A stretch of DNA of 64,000 bases from Trebonia kvetii (lineage in GTDB: Bacteria; Actinomycetota; Actinomycetes; Streptosporangiales; Streptosporangiaceae). Where the stretch lies: positions 248,001 to 312,000 of the forward strand of contig NZ_RPFW01000003.1 in NCBI RefSeq assembly GCF_007827045.1, read 5' to 3'. The notes beneath the pieces are model-generated. The model was not told where the DNA came from, did no database searches, and worked only from the letters and a program-made list of their open reading frames with translations. Positions within the stretch are counted from its first letter, which is position 1, and each line of letters begins with the position of its first letter. Positions 42,596 through 50,905 of the stretch are shown piece after piece. A program made the translations under genes and the position numbers.

Positions 42596-45172
42596 CTACC
42601 GCAGCCGGCGAAGGAAGGGATCCTGCGGCGCCTGCGGTAGCACCAGGATCCGCGCGCCCGCCGCGACCGTACCGCCGGGCCGCACGATGACCGGGTTGAG
42701 GTCGAGTTGGGTGATCTCCGGGAGGTCGTCGCTTAGCCGGGATACGCGCAGCAGCACGTCGCGCAGCTCCGCCAGGCTGTCCGCCGCGGCGGCGGAGTGC
42801 CCGAGCGTCGGGTGCGCGGCACCGGCCGAGCTGATCAGGGCGTCGGCATCCGCCTCGGTCAGCGGCGCGAGCCTGGCGGCGGGCCCGGCGGCCGCGCCGG
42901 TGGCGGCCCCGTCGGCGGCGGCACTCCCGGCGGCAGCACTGCCGGGACCGAGCACGACGAGCGGCCCGAACATCTGGTCGTCAAGCACGCCGACGCGCCA
43001 CACCGGGTAGCCTGCCTGGTCCGCGACGCTGGCGGCGGCGCCCGGTGCCAGCGGTATCCGGTACGCCGCCAGCAGGTCCGCGGCATCCTGCTGCGGCAGC
43101 CGGCCGCCGTCCGGCCGCCCGGCGAGGAACCTCTGCACGATGTTCCTTGCCTGCTCCGCGTCCACGTCGGGGAACGCGGGCACGGTCTGCCGCGGCGTGG
43201 CTCGCCACTGCGCGTACTTGACGGCGCGGGACAGTGCGCGCGCCGCGACCTCGGGATAGGCATAGGAAGGTGCGTGCCCGTCGCGGGCCGGCACGAGCCT
43301 GACCGCCTCCGGCTGGTTGAGCACGACGACGGTGAGCGGAACGCTCAGCTCGGCCTCGGCGACGGCTTGCAGCAGGTCCCCGGTCGCGCCGGTGCGCAGG
43401 ATGAGCGCGATGACGGCGTGCACGTCCTTGTCGGCGCAGAGCGTTTCGAGCACCGCGCGGAACTCGTCGGCGGAGACGGTCGCCGCGGTGTCCACCGGGC
43501 CGCTGACGGCGCCGGCGGCCGGGACGATCTCCCGCAGCCGCTGCCTGGTCTCCTCGCGCGGATGGTGCACGGCGAGCCCGAGGTCGGTGCAGGCGTCTGC
43601 GGCGAGCACGCCGGCGCCGCCGACGTTGGACACGATCGCGACCGTGGGGCCCGTGGGCGGCGGCTGGGTGGCAAGCAGCGCCGTGGCGCCCATGAGCTCG
43701 CCGAAGCTCGGCGTGGCGATGATCCCCGCCTGCTCGAACAGCGCCTCCCTGGTGACGAGCGGGGTGGTGGCGGCCGCGGTGTGCGACGCGACGGCGCGCT
43801 GCCCCGCCTCGCTGCGCCCGGCGTGCACGGTGAGCACCGGCATCTTCAGGCCGGCCCGCCGCGCGGTCCGCCCGAACTTGCGCGGGTTGCCGAACGACTC
43901 GATGTAGAGCACCGCGACCCTGGTCAGCTCGTCCTGTTCCCACCACATCAGCATGTCGTTGCTTGACACGTCGAGCTTGTTGCCGACCGAGGCGAAGGAG
44001 GAGATGCCGATGCCCAGCCGGGTGAGGTGGTCCACCATGGCGAAGCCGAGACCGCCCGACTGCATGACGAGGCCGACGGTGCCCGGCAGCGGGTTGGCCG
44101 CGGCGAAGGTCGCGTCGAGACCGATCGACGGGACAGCGATGCCGAAGCAGTTGGGGCCGATCAGCCGCATACCGTACCGGCGGCAGACGGCGAGCAGCGC
44201 GGCGCCCGCCTGCGCGTCGACGGCCGCGGTGAACACCACGAGACCGCGGACGCCGCGCTGTCCGCAGGCCTCCGCCATCGCCGTCACCGCGGCGGGCGGC
44301 ACCGCGAGCAGCGCCAGGTCGGGCGTCTCCGGCAGGCTCTGCACGTCGGGGAAGCAGGGGATCCCTTCGAACTCTCCCGGGGTGTACGGGGGGTACGGGG
44401 GGTCGTCCCCCCGGGAGACAACTGCGTTGCGGTTGACCGCGTACAGCCGGCCGGCGAACCCGCCGGTCCTGATGTTGTCCAGTACCGACCGGCCCACCGT
44501 GCCCGGCTGGCGGCTCGCGCCGATCACCACGACCGACTGCGGCGCGAACACCGGCTGCAGGCTCGCCACGTTGGCGGACCGCTCGCGGGCCGCCACCCTG
44601 TCCAGGTAGCTGTCCAGCTGCGTCCCGGTGTCGTCGGGCGGCAGCGGGATGGTGATGGCGACGACGCCTTCCTCGCGCTTGCTCTGCACGGGCAGGCCCG
44701 CATCGGAAAACACCCGGAGCATGCTGGTGTTCTCGGACAGCGTCTCGGCGACAAGCGCCTCGAGCTGGCTGGCGCGGGCCAGCGACACGAGATGCTCAAG
44801 CAGCAGCGTAGCGATGCCCCTGTGGTGCATGGTGTCGGCGACGGCGAAGGCCACCTCCGCGGTCCGCGGACTCGGTTTGCCCGCACTGGCGCGCGACACC
44901 TCGTAGCTGGCGAGCCCGACCACCTGGCCGTCGTAGACGGCGAGCAGCGCGGCGTGATCGGGTCCTGGGGCTCGAGTGACCCGCTTGGCCTCCTGCTGTG
45001 CCGCAAGACGGCTGAGGCTGAAGAAGCGCAGGTAGGCGTTGTTCGGCGACATCGCCTCGTGCAAGGCCTTGACGGCGTCGAAGTCCGCCGTCCTGGCCGG
45101 CCGGATCTCCACCGTCCGCCCGTCGGCGAGCAGCGCGTAGACGCTCCCCGGGCCGCTGTCCGGCTCGCCCAT
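42596..45172 (-). CDS. GNAT acetyltransferase fused to ADP-forming acyl-CoA ligase-like domains (Pat-like)
   Basis: An 858-residue fusion with an N-terminal GNAT domain (about 10-180; HHRGIATLLLEHLVSLA is the acetyl-CoA loop), a CoA-binding Rossmann domain (VVVIGASRQPGTVGRSVL), ligase domains with phospho-His candidate His464 in VASHTAAATTP, and a C-terminal ATP-grasp remnant. The ATP-grasp core is shortened: AGYPVWRVGVLDDQMFGP joins parts normally about 80 residues apart, so ligase activity is doubtful, as in protein acetyltransferases of the Pat class, which carry inactive ligase domains and control acetyl-CoA synthetase. An in-frame piece of a genomic palindromic repeat adds ~15 residues near 255. 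The ATG at 45172 follows GAGGAG by six bases. Confidence 0.85.
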   Translation of the reverse strand: MGEPDSGPGSVYALLADGRTVEIRPARTADFDAVKALHEAMSPNNAYLRFFSLSRLAAQQEAKRVTRAPGPDHAALLAVYDGQVVGLASYEVSRASAGKPSPRTAEVAFAVADTMHHRGIATLLLEHLVSLARASQLEALVAETLSENTSMLRVFSDAGLPVQSKREEGVVAITIPLPPDDTGTQLDSYLDRVAARERSANVASLQPVFAPQSVVVIGASRQPGTVGRSVLDNIRTGGFAGRLYAVNRNAVVSRGDDPPYPPYTPGEFEGIPCFPDVQSLPETPDLALLAVPPAAVTAMAEACGQRGVRGLVVFTAAVDAQAGAALLAVCRRYGMRLIGPNCFGIAVPSIGLDATFAAANPLPGTVGLVMQSGGLGFAMVDHLTRLGIGISSFASVGNKLDVSSNDMLMWWEQDELTRVAVLYIESFGNPRKFGRTARRAGLKMPVLTVHAGRSEAGQRAVASHTAAATTPLVTREALFEQAGIIATPSFGELMGATALLATQPPPTGPTVAIVSNVGGAGVLAADACTDLGLAVHHPREETRQRLREIVPAAGAVSGPVDTAATVSADEFRAVLETLCADKDVHAVIALILRTGATGDLLQAVAEAELSVPLTVVVLNQPEAVRLVPARDGHAPSYAYPEVAARALSRAVKYAQWRATPRQTVPAFPDVDAEQARNIVQRFLAGRPDGGRLPQQDAADLLAAYRIPLAPGAAASVADQAGYPVWRVGVLDDQMFGPLVVLGPGSAAAGSAAADGAATGAAAGPAARLAPLTEADADALISSAGAAHPTLGHSAAAADSLAELRDVLLRVSRLSDDLPEITQLDLNPVIVRPGGTVAAGARILVLPQAPQDPFLRRLR
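44385..44421. repeat. Palindromic repeat, partial copy B, inside coding sequence
   Basis: GGGGGG-TCGT-CCCCCC (44397-44412) with flanks GGGGTGTACGGGGGGTAC before and GGGAGA after, like copy A at 38280-38305 and, inverted, copy C. Only the GC hairpin half is present. It encodes VVSRGDDPPYPPYTPG in frame within the Pat-like gene. Confidence 0.7.
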
Positions 45173-45273
45173 CTGCCTCTCCTCAGCTCCGTCCTGCGCA
45201 GTACGGTCCTGCCCCGCACCGTCCTGCGCGGGTCTGTCCGGCACCGGTCCGTTCGGCCAGGCGGGAGCGCTCG

Positions 45274-45528
45274 TCAGGCGGCCGCTGCCCGCCGGCTTGC
45301 CTCCCCGTCGCCGTCGGCTCCGCTGTGCTCATCATCCGCCGCGCCACCTTGCGGTGTCAGCACGGGGCGGGAGTTGCGCGCTCGCCGGGCCCGCGCCTGG
45401 CCGCTCCGCTCGGCGAGGTACACCGAGCCAAGCCAGATGAGCAGCACGCTTGCCATGACCACGGCGATGGCGACCATCGCTCCTGTCGAGATATCCGAGT
45501 TCGGGTAGTCAGCCGATGCCAGGTACAT
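45274..45528 (-). CDS. Small single-span membrane protein
   Basis: An 84-residue protein with one membrane helix (GAMVAIAVVMASVLLIWLGSVYLA, here cited in two parts: GAMVAIAVVMASV and LLIWLGSVYLA) after a short polar N-terminus, followed by a basic juxtamembrane stretch (RARRARNSRP) and an Ala/Gly/Asp-rich cytoplasmic tail. It is nine bases after the CBS-BON gene and 101 bases before the Pat-like gene, all on the minus strand, so an operon is probable. No family is recognised; small proteins of this type occur next to stress genes in actinomycetes. Confidence 0.7.
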   Translation of the reverse strand: MYLASADYPNSDISTGAMVAIAVVMASVLLIWLGSVYLAERSGQARARRARNSRPVLTPQGGAADDEHSGADGDGEASRRAAAA

Positions 45529-45537
45529 GACCGGCCC

Positions 45538-46215
45538 CTAGAACCGCGTACCGGACAGCACGGCGGGTCGCTGGTCCGGCGGATACTGGAGCCGGTCCCG
45601 CACCGCCACAACTCCCTCGACGTGGCGGATCTCTTCGATCATGTCATGGCCCACGCTGGCGTTCTCCGGTTCGCCCGTCACGGTCACGACGCCGTCCGTG
45701 ACGTCGACGGTGAACCGGGCAGGGTCGGTGAGCACCGTGCCGACGATGACGTTGTCGATGATGTCGCGGCGAATGTCCGCGTCCAGCCTGGAGAACACGC
45801 TCAGCACGTCGGCGCGGGAGACGATGCCGATGAGGCGTCCTTCCTCATCCACCACGGGGAGCCGCTTCACCTTGCGCGAGTACATCAGCCTCGCCGCGTG
45901 CAGCACCGTCTCATACGGACCGATGGTCACCGGCGGCGTGGTCATCAGGTCCGCGGCGGTGACGGCGGCCGCCTTGCTGTACTCGCGGCCGTGCAGGATG
46001 CCGCCGATGAGACCGTGTGCCGGGGCGAACTCGAGCGCTTCCTTGGTCAGCAGGTCCGCCTCGGACACCACCCCGATGACCTTGTCGTCGTCATCGAGCA
46101 CGGGAAAGGCGCTCACCCGGAACTCGCGCAGCCGGGCCGCCATGTCCTTGTAGGTCGCATTCAGCCGGACGGCGACCACATGCGTGGTCATGACGTCCTT
46201 GACGGTGGTGTTCAT
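45538..46215 (-). CDS. CBS-pair plus BON-domain protein
   Basis: A 225-residue cytoplasmic protein. Two CBS motifs (about residues 8-62, VKDVMTTHVVAV...VIGVVSEADLL, and 90-145, AADLMTTPPVTI...LIGIVSRADVL) form one Bateman module, which usually binds adenine nucleotides. A C-terminal BON domain (about 150-215, RRDIIDNVIVGTVLTDP, VTVTGEPENASVGHDMIEEI) is a lipid/polymer-binding fold common in stress proteins. The ATG at 46215 has AAGGAGGGC upstream; the open frame before it is not coding-like. CBS proteins of this type are DosR-controlled in mycobacteria, and a DosR-like box stands 95 bases upstream here. Likely role: sense energy charge during hypoxia or stress. Confidence 0.92.
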   Translation of the reverse strand: MNTTVKDVMTTHVVAVRLNATYKDMAARLREFRVSAFPVLDDDDKVIGVVSEADLLTKEALEFAPAHGLIGGILHGREYSKAAAVTAADLMTTPPVTIGPYETVLHAARLMYSRKVKRLPVVDEEGRLIGIVSRADVLSVFSRLDADIRRDIIDNVIVGTVLTDPARFTVDVTDGVVTVTGEPENASVGHDMIEEIRHVEGVVAVRDRLQYPPDQRPAVLSGTRF

Positions 46216-46303
46216 CGCAATTGCCCTCCTTGGCGCATCGCTGACGAACCAAGTCCACCGCCGTCGTGGCCGCCGGCCCACCGTCGAACGACCCGATCCT
46301 CGC

Positions 46304-46317
46304 GGGACCAAAGGCCC
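46304..46317. promoter_or_regulatory. DosR/DevR-like box upstream of CBS-BON gene
   Basis: GGGACCAAAGGCCC fits GGGNCNNNNGNCCC and has its centre about 95 bases before the CBS-BON start. Position and orientation suit control of the CBS-BON/membrane protein/Pat-like operon. Inferred. Confidence 0.55.
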
Positions 46318-46361
46318 GGATTGCCCGCCTTTAGCCGCGAATGCCCCCACGGAAACAGAAG

Positions 46362-46408
46362 GATCTTGGATCGCCGGCCCTCCCCCCAGTCACCGGCGAT
46401 CCAAGATC
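46362..46408. repeat. 16-bp inverted repeat
   Basis: Arms GATCTTGGATCGCCGG (46362-46377) and CCGGCGATCCAAGATC (46393-46408) are perfect, loop 15 bases. It lies between the ABC permease end and the CBS-BON gene and may terminate the ABC operon or be an operator. The remainder, 46409-46706, shows no gene or motif I can support. Confidence 0.6.
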
Positions 46409-46706
46409 TTCAGGACGGGAGGGGCTCGTCTCCGCATCTCGCGGATTCCGATTGCGCGGTGCGCGGGGCCCGGCCCTTGCTGCCTGCCCGCTGCTCCGCG
46501 TCTGTTCGGGTCCCTCCCGTCACTTCCCAGAAAACTCCCCTGGCACGTCCGCCACAAGGGGCCGAAGGTCCCGTGTTTTCCCTGCCGCAATAGACGAGTT
46601 AGTACTTCCCGCCCACCCGACCCGCGGCGACGATGAGACAGGTTCGCTCAGCGCGGTGAGCGGGCAAGATTCCGCTAGCGATCCGTCGGTCCCTAGTCGC
46701 CCGGCG

Positions 46707-47477
46707 TTATTCCTGGCGTGGGTCCCAGCGGAAGTAACGCACTGCGAGGAGGACGCCGCCGACGCCCCATGCGGCCACGACCAGGACGTCGGCCCAGCTG
46801 AACGGGGTGCCGAGGAAGGCTGACTGCATGCCGAGCGCGAAATGGCGGACGGGGAAGATGCGGGCGATCCACAAGATCCATGACGGCGTGTCGTTGCCGA
46901 ACGCGATGAAGATCCCCGACAGGAACTCGACGGGCAGGGCGACCGCGTTGACGATCGGGGCGGTGGCGTCGGAGTTGGGGATGGCGCCGGACAGCGCGAG
47001 GCCGAGGGCGCAGAACGCCGCCGAGCCGACGAGCACCACGACGATGAACCTGAGCAGCGACAGCCCAGTCGGGATTGAGGCCTGGTAGGCGACGTGCCCG
47101 AAGATCACCGTCAGGGCGACGAGCACCACCGAGATGGCGACCGCGTGCGCGATCCGCGCGCCAATGTAAGAGGCGGCGGGCAGGGGGGTGCCGTTGGCCC
47201 GCTTCAGCACGCCCTCCTCACGCTGGAACGTGATGGCCATCGCGACGTTGTTGAAACAGGCGCTGATTGCGGCGAAGGTGCCCATGGACGCCACGTAGTA
47301 GGTAGAGGTGTCGATGCTCCTGTCGCCGATCCTGACCGTGTAGTGACCGAGCAGGGACGTGAAGATCACCAGGAACATCAGCGGGAACACGAAGGTGAAG
47401 AACGCCGAGGCGGGGTTGCGCCAGAACGCCTTGTTGACATAGCGGAGCTGCACGGCGGCCAGCCGGAGCGTGGTCAT
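46707..47477 (-). CDS. ABC-2 type permease
   Basis: A 256-residue membrane protein with six helices, from FTFVFPLMFLVIFTSLLG near residue 30 to VLVVAAWGVGGVLLAVRYF at the end. The cytoplasmic signature FQREEGVLKRANGTPLPAASYIGAR is typical of ABC-2 exporters of antibiotics or lipids (cited as FQREEGVLKRANGTPLP). It overlaps the ATPase gene by four bases and would form a 2+2 transporter with it. The substrate is unknown; such ATPase-permease pairs often export drugs, peptides or lipids. No regulator is attached. Confidence 0.92.
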   Translation of the reverse strand: MTTLRLAAVQLRYVNKAFWRNPASAFFTFVFPLMFLVIFTSLLGHYTVRIGDRSIDTSTYYVASMGTFAAISACFNNVAMAITFQREEGVLKRANGTPLPAASYIGARIAHAVAISVVLVALTVIFGHVAYQASIPTGLSLLRFIVVVLVGSAAFCALGLALSGAIPNSDATAPIVNAVALPVEFLSGIFIAFGNDTPSWILWIARIFPVRHFALGMQSAFLGTPFSWADVLVVAAWGVGGVLLAVRYFRWDPRQE

Positions 47478-48379
47478 GCTCCCACCTCCGTCAGCGACAG
47501 GTAGACGTCCTCGAGCGACGGCCTCGATACTTCGAGCCCGTCCAGGGTGACGCCGTTCTCCAGCGCCCAGCCGGTGAGCGTGTGCAGGTCACGGACTGGA
47601 TCGGCGGAGGTGACGACGAGGAAGCCCGCCACGTCCGGCACACCGCCCAGATCGCCAGGCGGCACGGCACCGTCGGGCACCCGGTACCTGATCCGCGCCT
47701 GGGCGAGGTTCCTGTCGCCTAGCGTGCCGGGCGTCCCCTCGGCGACGATCTGCCCCGCGGCGATCACCGCGACCCGGTCGGCGAGATGCTGCGCTTCGTC
47801 CATGTAGTGCGTGGTCAGCAGGACCGTCTTGCCGAGCGAGGCCAGGTCCTTGACCACGTCCCACGCCTCGCGTCTTGCCGACGGATCGAAACCGGTGGTC
47901 GGCTCGTCGAGGAACAGCAGGTCGGGGTCGCCGGCCAGGGCGACCGCCATGTCAAGCCGCCGCAGCTGGCCGCCGGACAGCGTGGTGACCCGGCTATCGC
48001 TCTTGTCGGCCAGGCCGACGAGGTCGACCACCTCGGCAGGCGGCCTGGGCTTGGGGTAGTAGCTCGCGTACATCGTGACGGTCTCGATGACGGTCAGGAA
48101 GCGGTCCACCCCGGTCTTCTGCAGGACGATTCCCACCCGCGGCAGCATCTTGGCTCGTTCCCGTCCGGGATCGAAGCCGAGGACGCTGACCTCGCCGCCG
48201 TCTCGCTTCCGGTAGCCCTCGAGGATCTCGACCGTGGTGGTCTTGCCCGCGCCGTTGGGCCCGAGCAGCGCGAAAATCTCGCCGGCCCGGATCTCCAGGT
48301 CAATGCCGCGTACCGCTTGGAGCCCGCCGTAGGACTTGACGAGTCCCCGCACCCGCACGGCGGGTGAGTTGTCCGACAT
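47474..48379 (-). CDS. ABC transporter ATPase
   Basis: A 301-residue ATPase of the DrrA/CcmA class. Walker A GPNGAGKTTTVEIL is near residues 39-52, the signature motif LSGGQLRRLDMAVALAGDP near 138-156 and Walker B LLFLDEPTTGFDP follows, with switch His in TTHYMDEAQHL. The C-terminal extension (~215-301) is the usual regulatory tail. It is the first gene of the exporter operon; the permease overlaps by four bases. It powers export of an unknown small molecule. The 279-base region upstream (48380-48658) holds the operator-like repeats of the DUF397 gene. Confidence 0.95.
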   Translation of the reverse strand: MSDNSPAVRVRGLVKSYGGLQAVRGIDLEIRAGEIFALLGPNGAGKTTTVEILEGYRKRDGGEVSVLGFDPGRERAKMLPRVGIVLQKTGVDRFLTVIETVTMYASYYPKPRPPAEVVDLVGLADKSDSRVTTLSGGQLRRLDMAVALAGDPDLLFLDEPTTGFDPSARREAWDVVKDLASLGKTVLLTTHYMDEAQHLADRVAVIAAGQIVAEGTPGTLGDRNLAQARIRYRVPDGAVPPGDLGGVPDVAGFLVVTSADPVRDLHTLTGWALENGVTLDGLEVSRPSLEDVYLSLTEVGA

Positions 48380-48588
48380 GGGTCAACCCCACCGCATCCG
48401 GTGCTGTTGCGCAATGGTTTTCCACCCGGGGAAACGCCAGGCAAAGGCCGGATAAACGGCCAATGGCGCGCCTAGCCGATCCAAAAGGCGATGCAAATGT
48501 CGGTTTAGCCGGTGGCCCGGTGCGGGCTTGCGGTTTTTGCGGAGTCGGCTCACCGGAGCTGTCCGTCCGCTAACCTAAAGGGGCCAAA

Positions 48589-48622
48589 TGTGCATATGCA
48601 CGTGCCTTTGCACAATCTGTGC
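48589..48622. promoter_or_regulatory. TGCAC palindrome cluster before DUF397 gene 1
   Basis: Three overlapping sites: GTGCATATGCAC (48589-48600), GTGC-CTTT-GCAC (48602-48613) and GCACA-ATC-TGTGC (48610-48622). They end 36 bases before the DUF397 start. Related sites precede the second DUF397 gene, so they are candidate operators of the XRE partners. Confidence 0.6.
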
Positions 48623-48658
48623 GTGCGTGGGCATGGCTAGGCTAGGGAAGGGCTGCGA

Positions 48659-48868
48659 ATGGATCAGCACGTCAACGGTGTGCCGGCATCGCTCCCGCGC
48701 ACCTCCGCGTGGCGCAAGAGCAGTTACAGCAACCCGAGCGGTAACTGCGTTGAGGTGGCGGAGGTAGCCGGCGGCGTCGCGCTGCGGGACTCACGGTTTC
48801 CTGACGGTCCGAAGCTGGTCTTCGCCAGTGCGGTGTGGGACGCGTTCCTCCGCGGTGTGCACGACTGA
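48659..48868 (+). CDS. DUF397 protein, copy 1
   Basis: A 69-residue protein of the DUF397 family: WRKSSYSNPSGNCVEVAEV, then VALRDSRFPDGPKLVFASAVWDAF, cited here as VALRDSRFPDGPKL and FASAVWDAF. These small proteins typically sit beside XRE-DUF5753 regulators and work as their partners; in streptomycetes such pairs (for example the BldB/WhiJ-like systems) influence development. The XRE gene follows 148 bases downstream on the same strand. AAGGG stands seven bases before the ATG. Promoter carries TGCAC-type palindromes. Confidence 0.92.
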   Translation: MDQHVNGVPASLPRTSAWRKSSYSNPSGNCVEVAEVAGGVALRDSRFPDGPKLVFASAVWDAFLRGVHD

Positions 48869-49016
48869 GGGAGTTCGGCCCTGGCCAAGCCAGCAAACCT
48901 GTCCGCCAAAGCTGGGCAACTTCGACCACTTCCGCCTAAGCTATGGTGCGACCGTCATGTGACATGGGAGACTTCTTAAGTTATCCATTGTTCGCTGGCA
49001 TGCGCAGGGAGATGGA

Positions 49017-49919
49017 ATGATCACTACGACCGTGCCCAACGAGGGCCCGGTCCTGAACATGACCTCGCTTACCGGCGCCGGCAACCCCGCTGTACTGCGC
49101 ATTCTCCTCGGAGCGCAACTACGGCGGCTGCGCGAGGCAAAGAGGATCACGCTCGAGGATGCGGGTAACGTCATCCGTGCGTCTCACTCGAAGATGAGCC
49201 GGCTTGAAAGCGGCCGGGTGGCCTTCAAGGATCGCGACATCGTCGATCTGTTCATGTATTACGGCGTGACCGACCAGGCGCAGATACAGACGCTGCGCGG
49301 GGTCGCCGTCCGCGCCAACTCCCGCGGCTGGTGGCATGACTACTCCGACATCCTGCCCAGCTGGTTCGAGGAATACATCAGCCTCGAAGAGGCCGCCATC
49401 CAGATCAGCGGCTACGAGGTGCAGTTCGTACCCGGGCTGCTGCAGACGGAAGAATATGCTCGCGCTGTCACGCTGCTGTCTTATTCGAATCCCAAGGAGA
49501 TCAGCCGCCGGGTCAGCCTGAGGATGGCTCGCCAGGCCAGGCTCTCCGGAGCGGAGCCGGTCAGCCTGCGGATGGTGCTCGACGAAGCGGTGCTGAGCCG
49601 CCCGATCGGCGGTACATCCGTGATGCGGGCCCAGTTGAGGCATCTCATCGAGATGTCCCAGCGGCCCAATGTGACGATCCAGGTCCTCCCGTTCAAGGCA
49701 GGCGGCCACGCCGCGGCAGGCGGCCCGTTCAGCGTGCTGCACTTCGCGGAGAGCGACTTGTCCGACATCGTCTACCTGGAGCAGCTGTCGACCGCGCAGT
49801 ATCTGGAAAAGCCAGACCAGGTCCGCAGCTACCTGGCGGTGATGGAGAGCCTGCGTGTCGAAGCCGCGTCTCCGGAGGAGAGCCTCAGCAGACTCCAGGC
49901 GGTCTTCAGCGGCCCCTGA
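49017..49919 (+). CDS. XRE-family regulator with DUF5753 domain, copy 1
   Basis: A 300-residue regulator. Residues ~25-80 are a Cro/C1-type helix-turn-helix (LRRLREAKRITLEDAGNVI, ASHSKMSRLESGRVAFK); the rest is the DUF5753 effector domain with its conserved stretches SWFEEYISLEEAA, VQFVPGLLQTEEYARAV, VVLDEAVL-like MVLDEAVLSRPIGG and VTIQVLPFKAGGHAAAGGPFSVL. Pairs with the DUF397 gene just upstream. The ATG follows GGGAG. A second such pair occurs at 52.6-53.9 kb in the opposite orientation. Whether each pair is cognate, or they cross-regulate via shared TGCAC sites, is unknown. Confidence 0.95.
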   Translation: MITTTVPNEGPVLNMTSLTGAGNPAVLRILLGAQLRRLREAKRITLEDAGNVIRASHSKMSRLESGRVAFKDRDIVDLFMYYGVTDQAQIQTLRGVAVRANSRGWWHDYSDILPSWFEEYISLEEAAIQISGYEVQFVPGLLQTEEYARAVTLLSYSNPKEISRRVSLRMARQARLSGAEPVSLRMVLDEAVLSRPIGGTSVMRAQLRHLIEMSQRPNVTIQVLPFKAGGHAAAGGPFSVLHFAESDLSDIVYLEQLSTAQYLEKPDQVRSYLAVMESLRVEAASPEESLSRLQAVFSGP

Positions 49920-49932
49920 GTCCGACCCGACA

Positions 49933-50889
49933 GTGACTCGGCTAGACCTCGACCTGATGGCGGAACTCGCCAGCCGGCGATGGCAGGCGATCGACCCGCT
50001 GCTGCCGGCCGCTTCTGGCTGGGCGCTAGGCTGTGGCGCCCAGCTGGCGGTGGGCGGGCCGGACCGGGGGCTGGCGGCGGCGGGCTCATGCGGCCACTGG
50101 ACCGCGGAATCCGGTTCGCTGGACCTGATCGAAGGTGCCGCCCAGCGGTTCAGGCTAACGCCGTACATCACGGGTCCTGATGTCCTGGCCGCACTGGATA
50201 CATTGCTGTCGCGGTGGCGTGATCACCTGGCCACGGTGCCGGAGGCCGCCGGCGAGGACACCGCCGCGGTGATCTGCTGGCCTAGCCGTGATGTGGCCGG
50301 GGTGCGAGCTCTGGTGGCCCATGGGCTAGCGCCGCTCGGCGTGATCGCCGCCAGGTCCGCGAGCCGGCGGCCCGCGGTGGTCGCTGACTGCCCGCCGGGT
50401 GTGCGGATCAGGCGGGCGACCCCGGGGGATCTCGATGTGGCTGTCCGGATGGCCATGGAGGTAGTCCGGTTCGATGCCTATTTCGGCGGCGTGATAGAGC
50501 GGCCCGGGTACGCGGAAGCGCTGCGGGCAGAGCTCGCCAGGCTGCTCGGTGAGCCTGACTCGTGGACGTGGCTGGCCGAGCGCGATGGCGATCCGGTCGG
50601 GCTGCTGATCGCGGAGCGACCGGAGGCCGCGGGCTGGATCGCACCGCGGACTTGCGAGTCACCCGTGGCCTACCTGCTGGCGCTGTACGTCGTGCCCGCC
50701 GAGCGCGAGGCCGGCGTCGGAGCGGCCCTCACCGGGCAGCTGCACCGTACGGCCGCACTGGCCAAGGTCTCCGTCATCCTTCTCCAGTATGAGCAGGTCA
50801 ATCCGCTGGCCGTGCCGTTCTGGGGGTGCCAGGGATACCGGCCACTGTGGAGCACCTGGGAGGCCAGGCCCGCCCGGATGCTCCGTTAG
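49933..50889 (+). CDS. GNAT-family N-acetyltransferase-like protein
   Basis: A 318-residue protein. The N-terminal half (about 1-150) is an Ala-rich alpha/beta region of no recognised family. The C-terminal half (about 160-318) resembles a GNAT acetyltransferase: IRRATPGDLDVAVRMAMEVV, WLAERDGDPVGLLIAERPE, LLALYVVPAEREAGVGAALTGQLH, which matches the acetyl-CoA pyrophosphate loop, and NPLAVPFWGCQGYRPLW at the end. The GTG start begins 13 bases after the XRE stop with no clear RBS; an ATG at 49957 is an alternative. It probably forms a transcript with the XRE gene. The acceptor substrate is unknown. Confidence 0.8.
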   Translation: MTRLDLDLMAELASRRWQAIDPLLPAASGWALGCGAQLAVGGPDRGLAAAGSCGHWTAESGSLDLIEGAAQRFRLTPYITGPDVLAALDTLLSRWRDHLATVPEAAGEDTAAVICWPSRDVAGVRALVAHGLAPLGVIAARSASRRPAVVADCPPGVRIRRATPGDLDVAVRMAMEVVRFDAYFGGVIERPGYAEALRAELARLLGEPDSWTWLAERDGDPVGLLIAERPEAAGWIAPRTCESPVAYLLALYVVPAEREAGVGAALTGQLHRTAALAKVSVILLQYEQVNPLAVPFWGCQGYRPLWSTWEARPARMLR

Positions 50890-50905
50890 ACAGCCGCGAT
50901 CGCGG

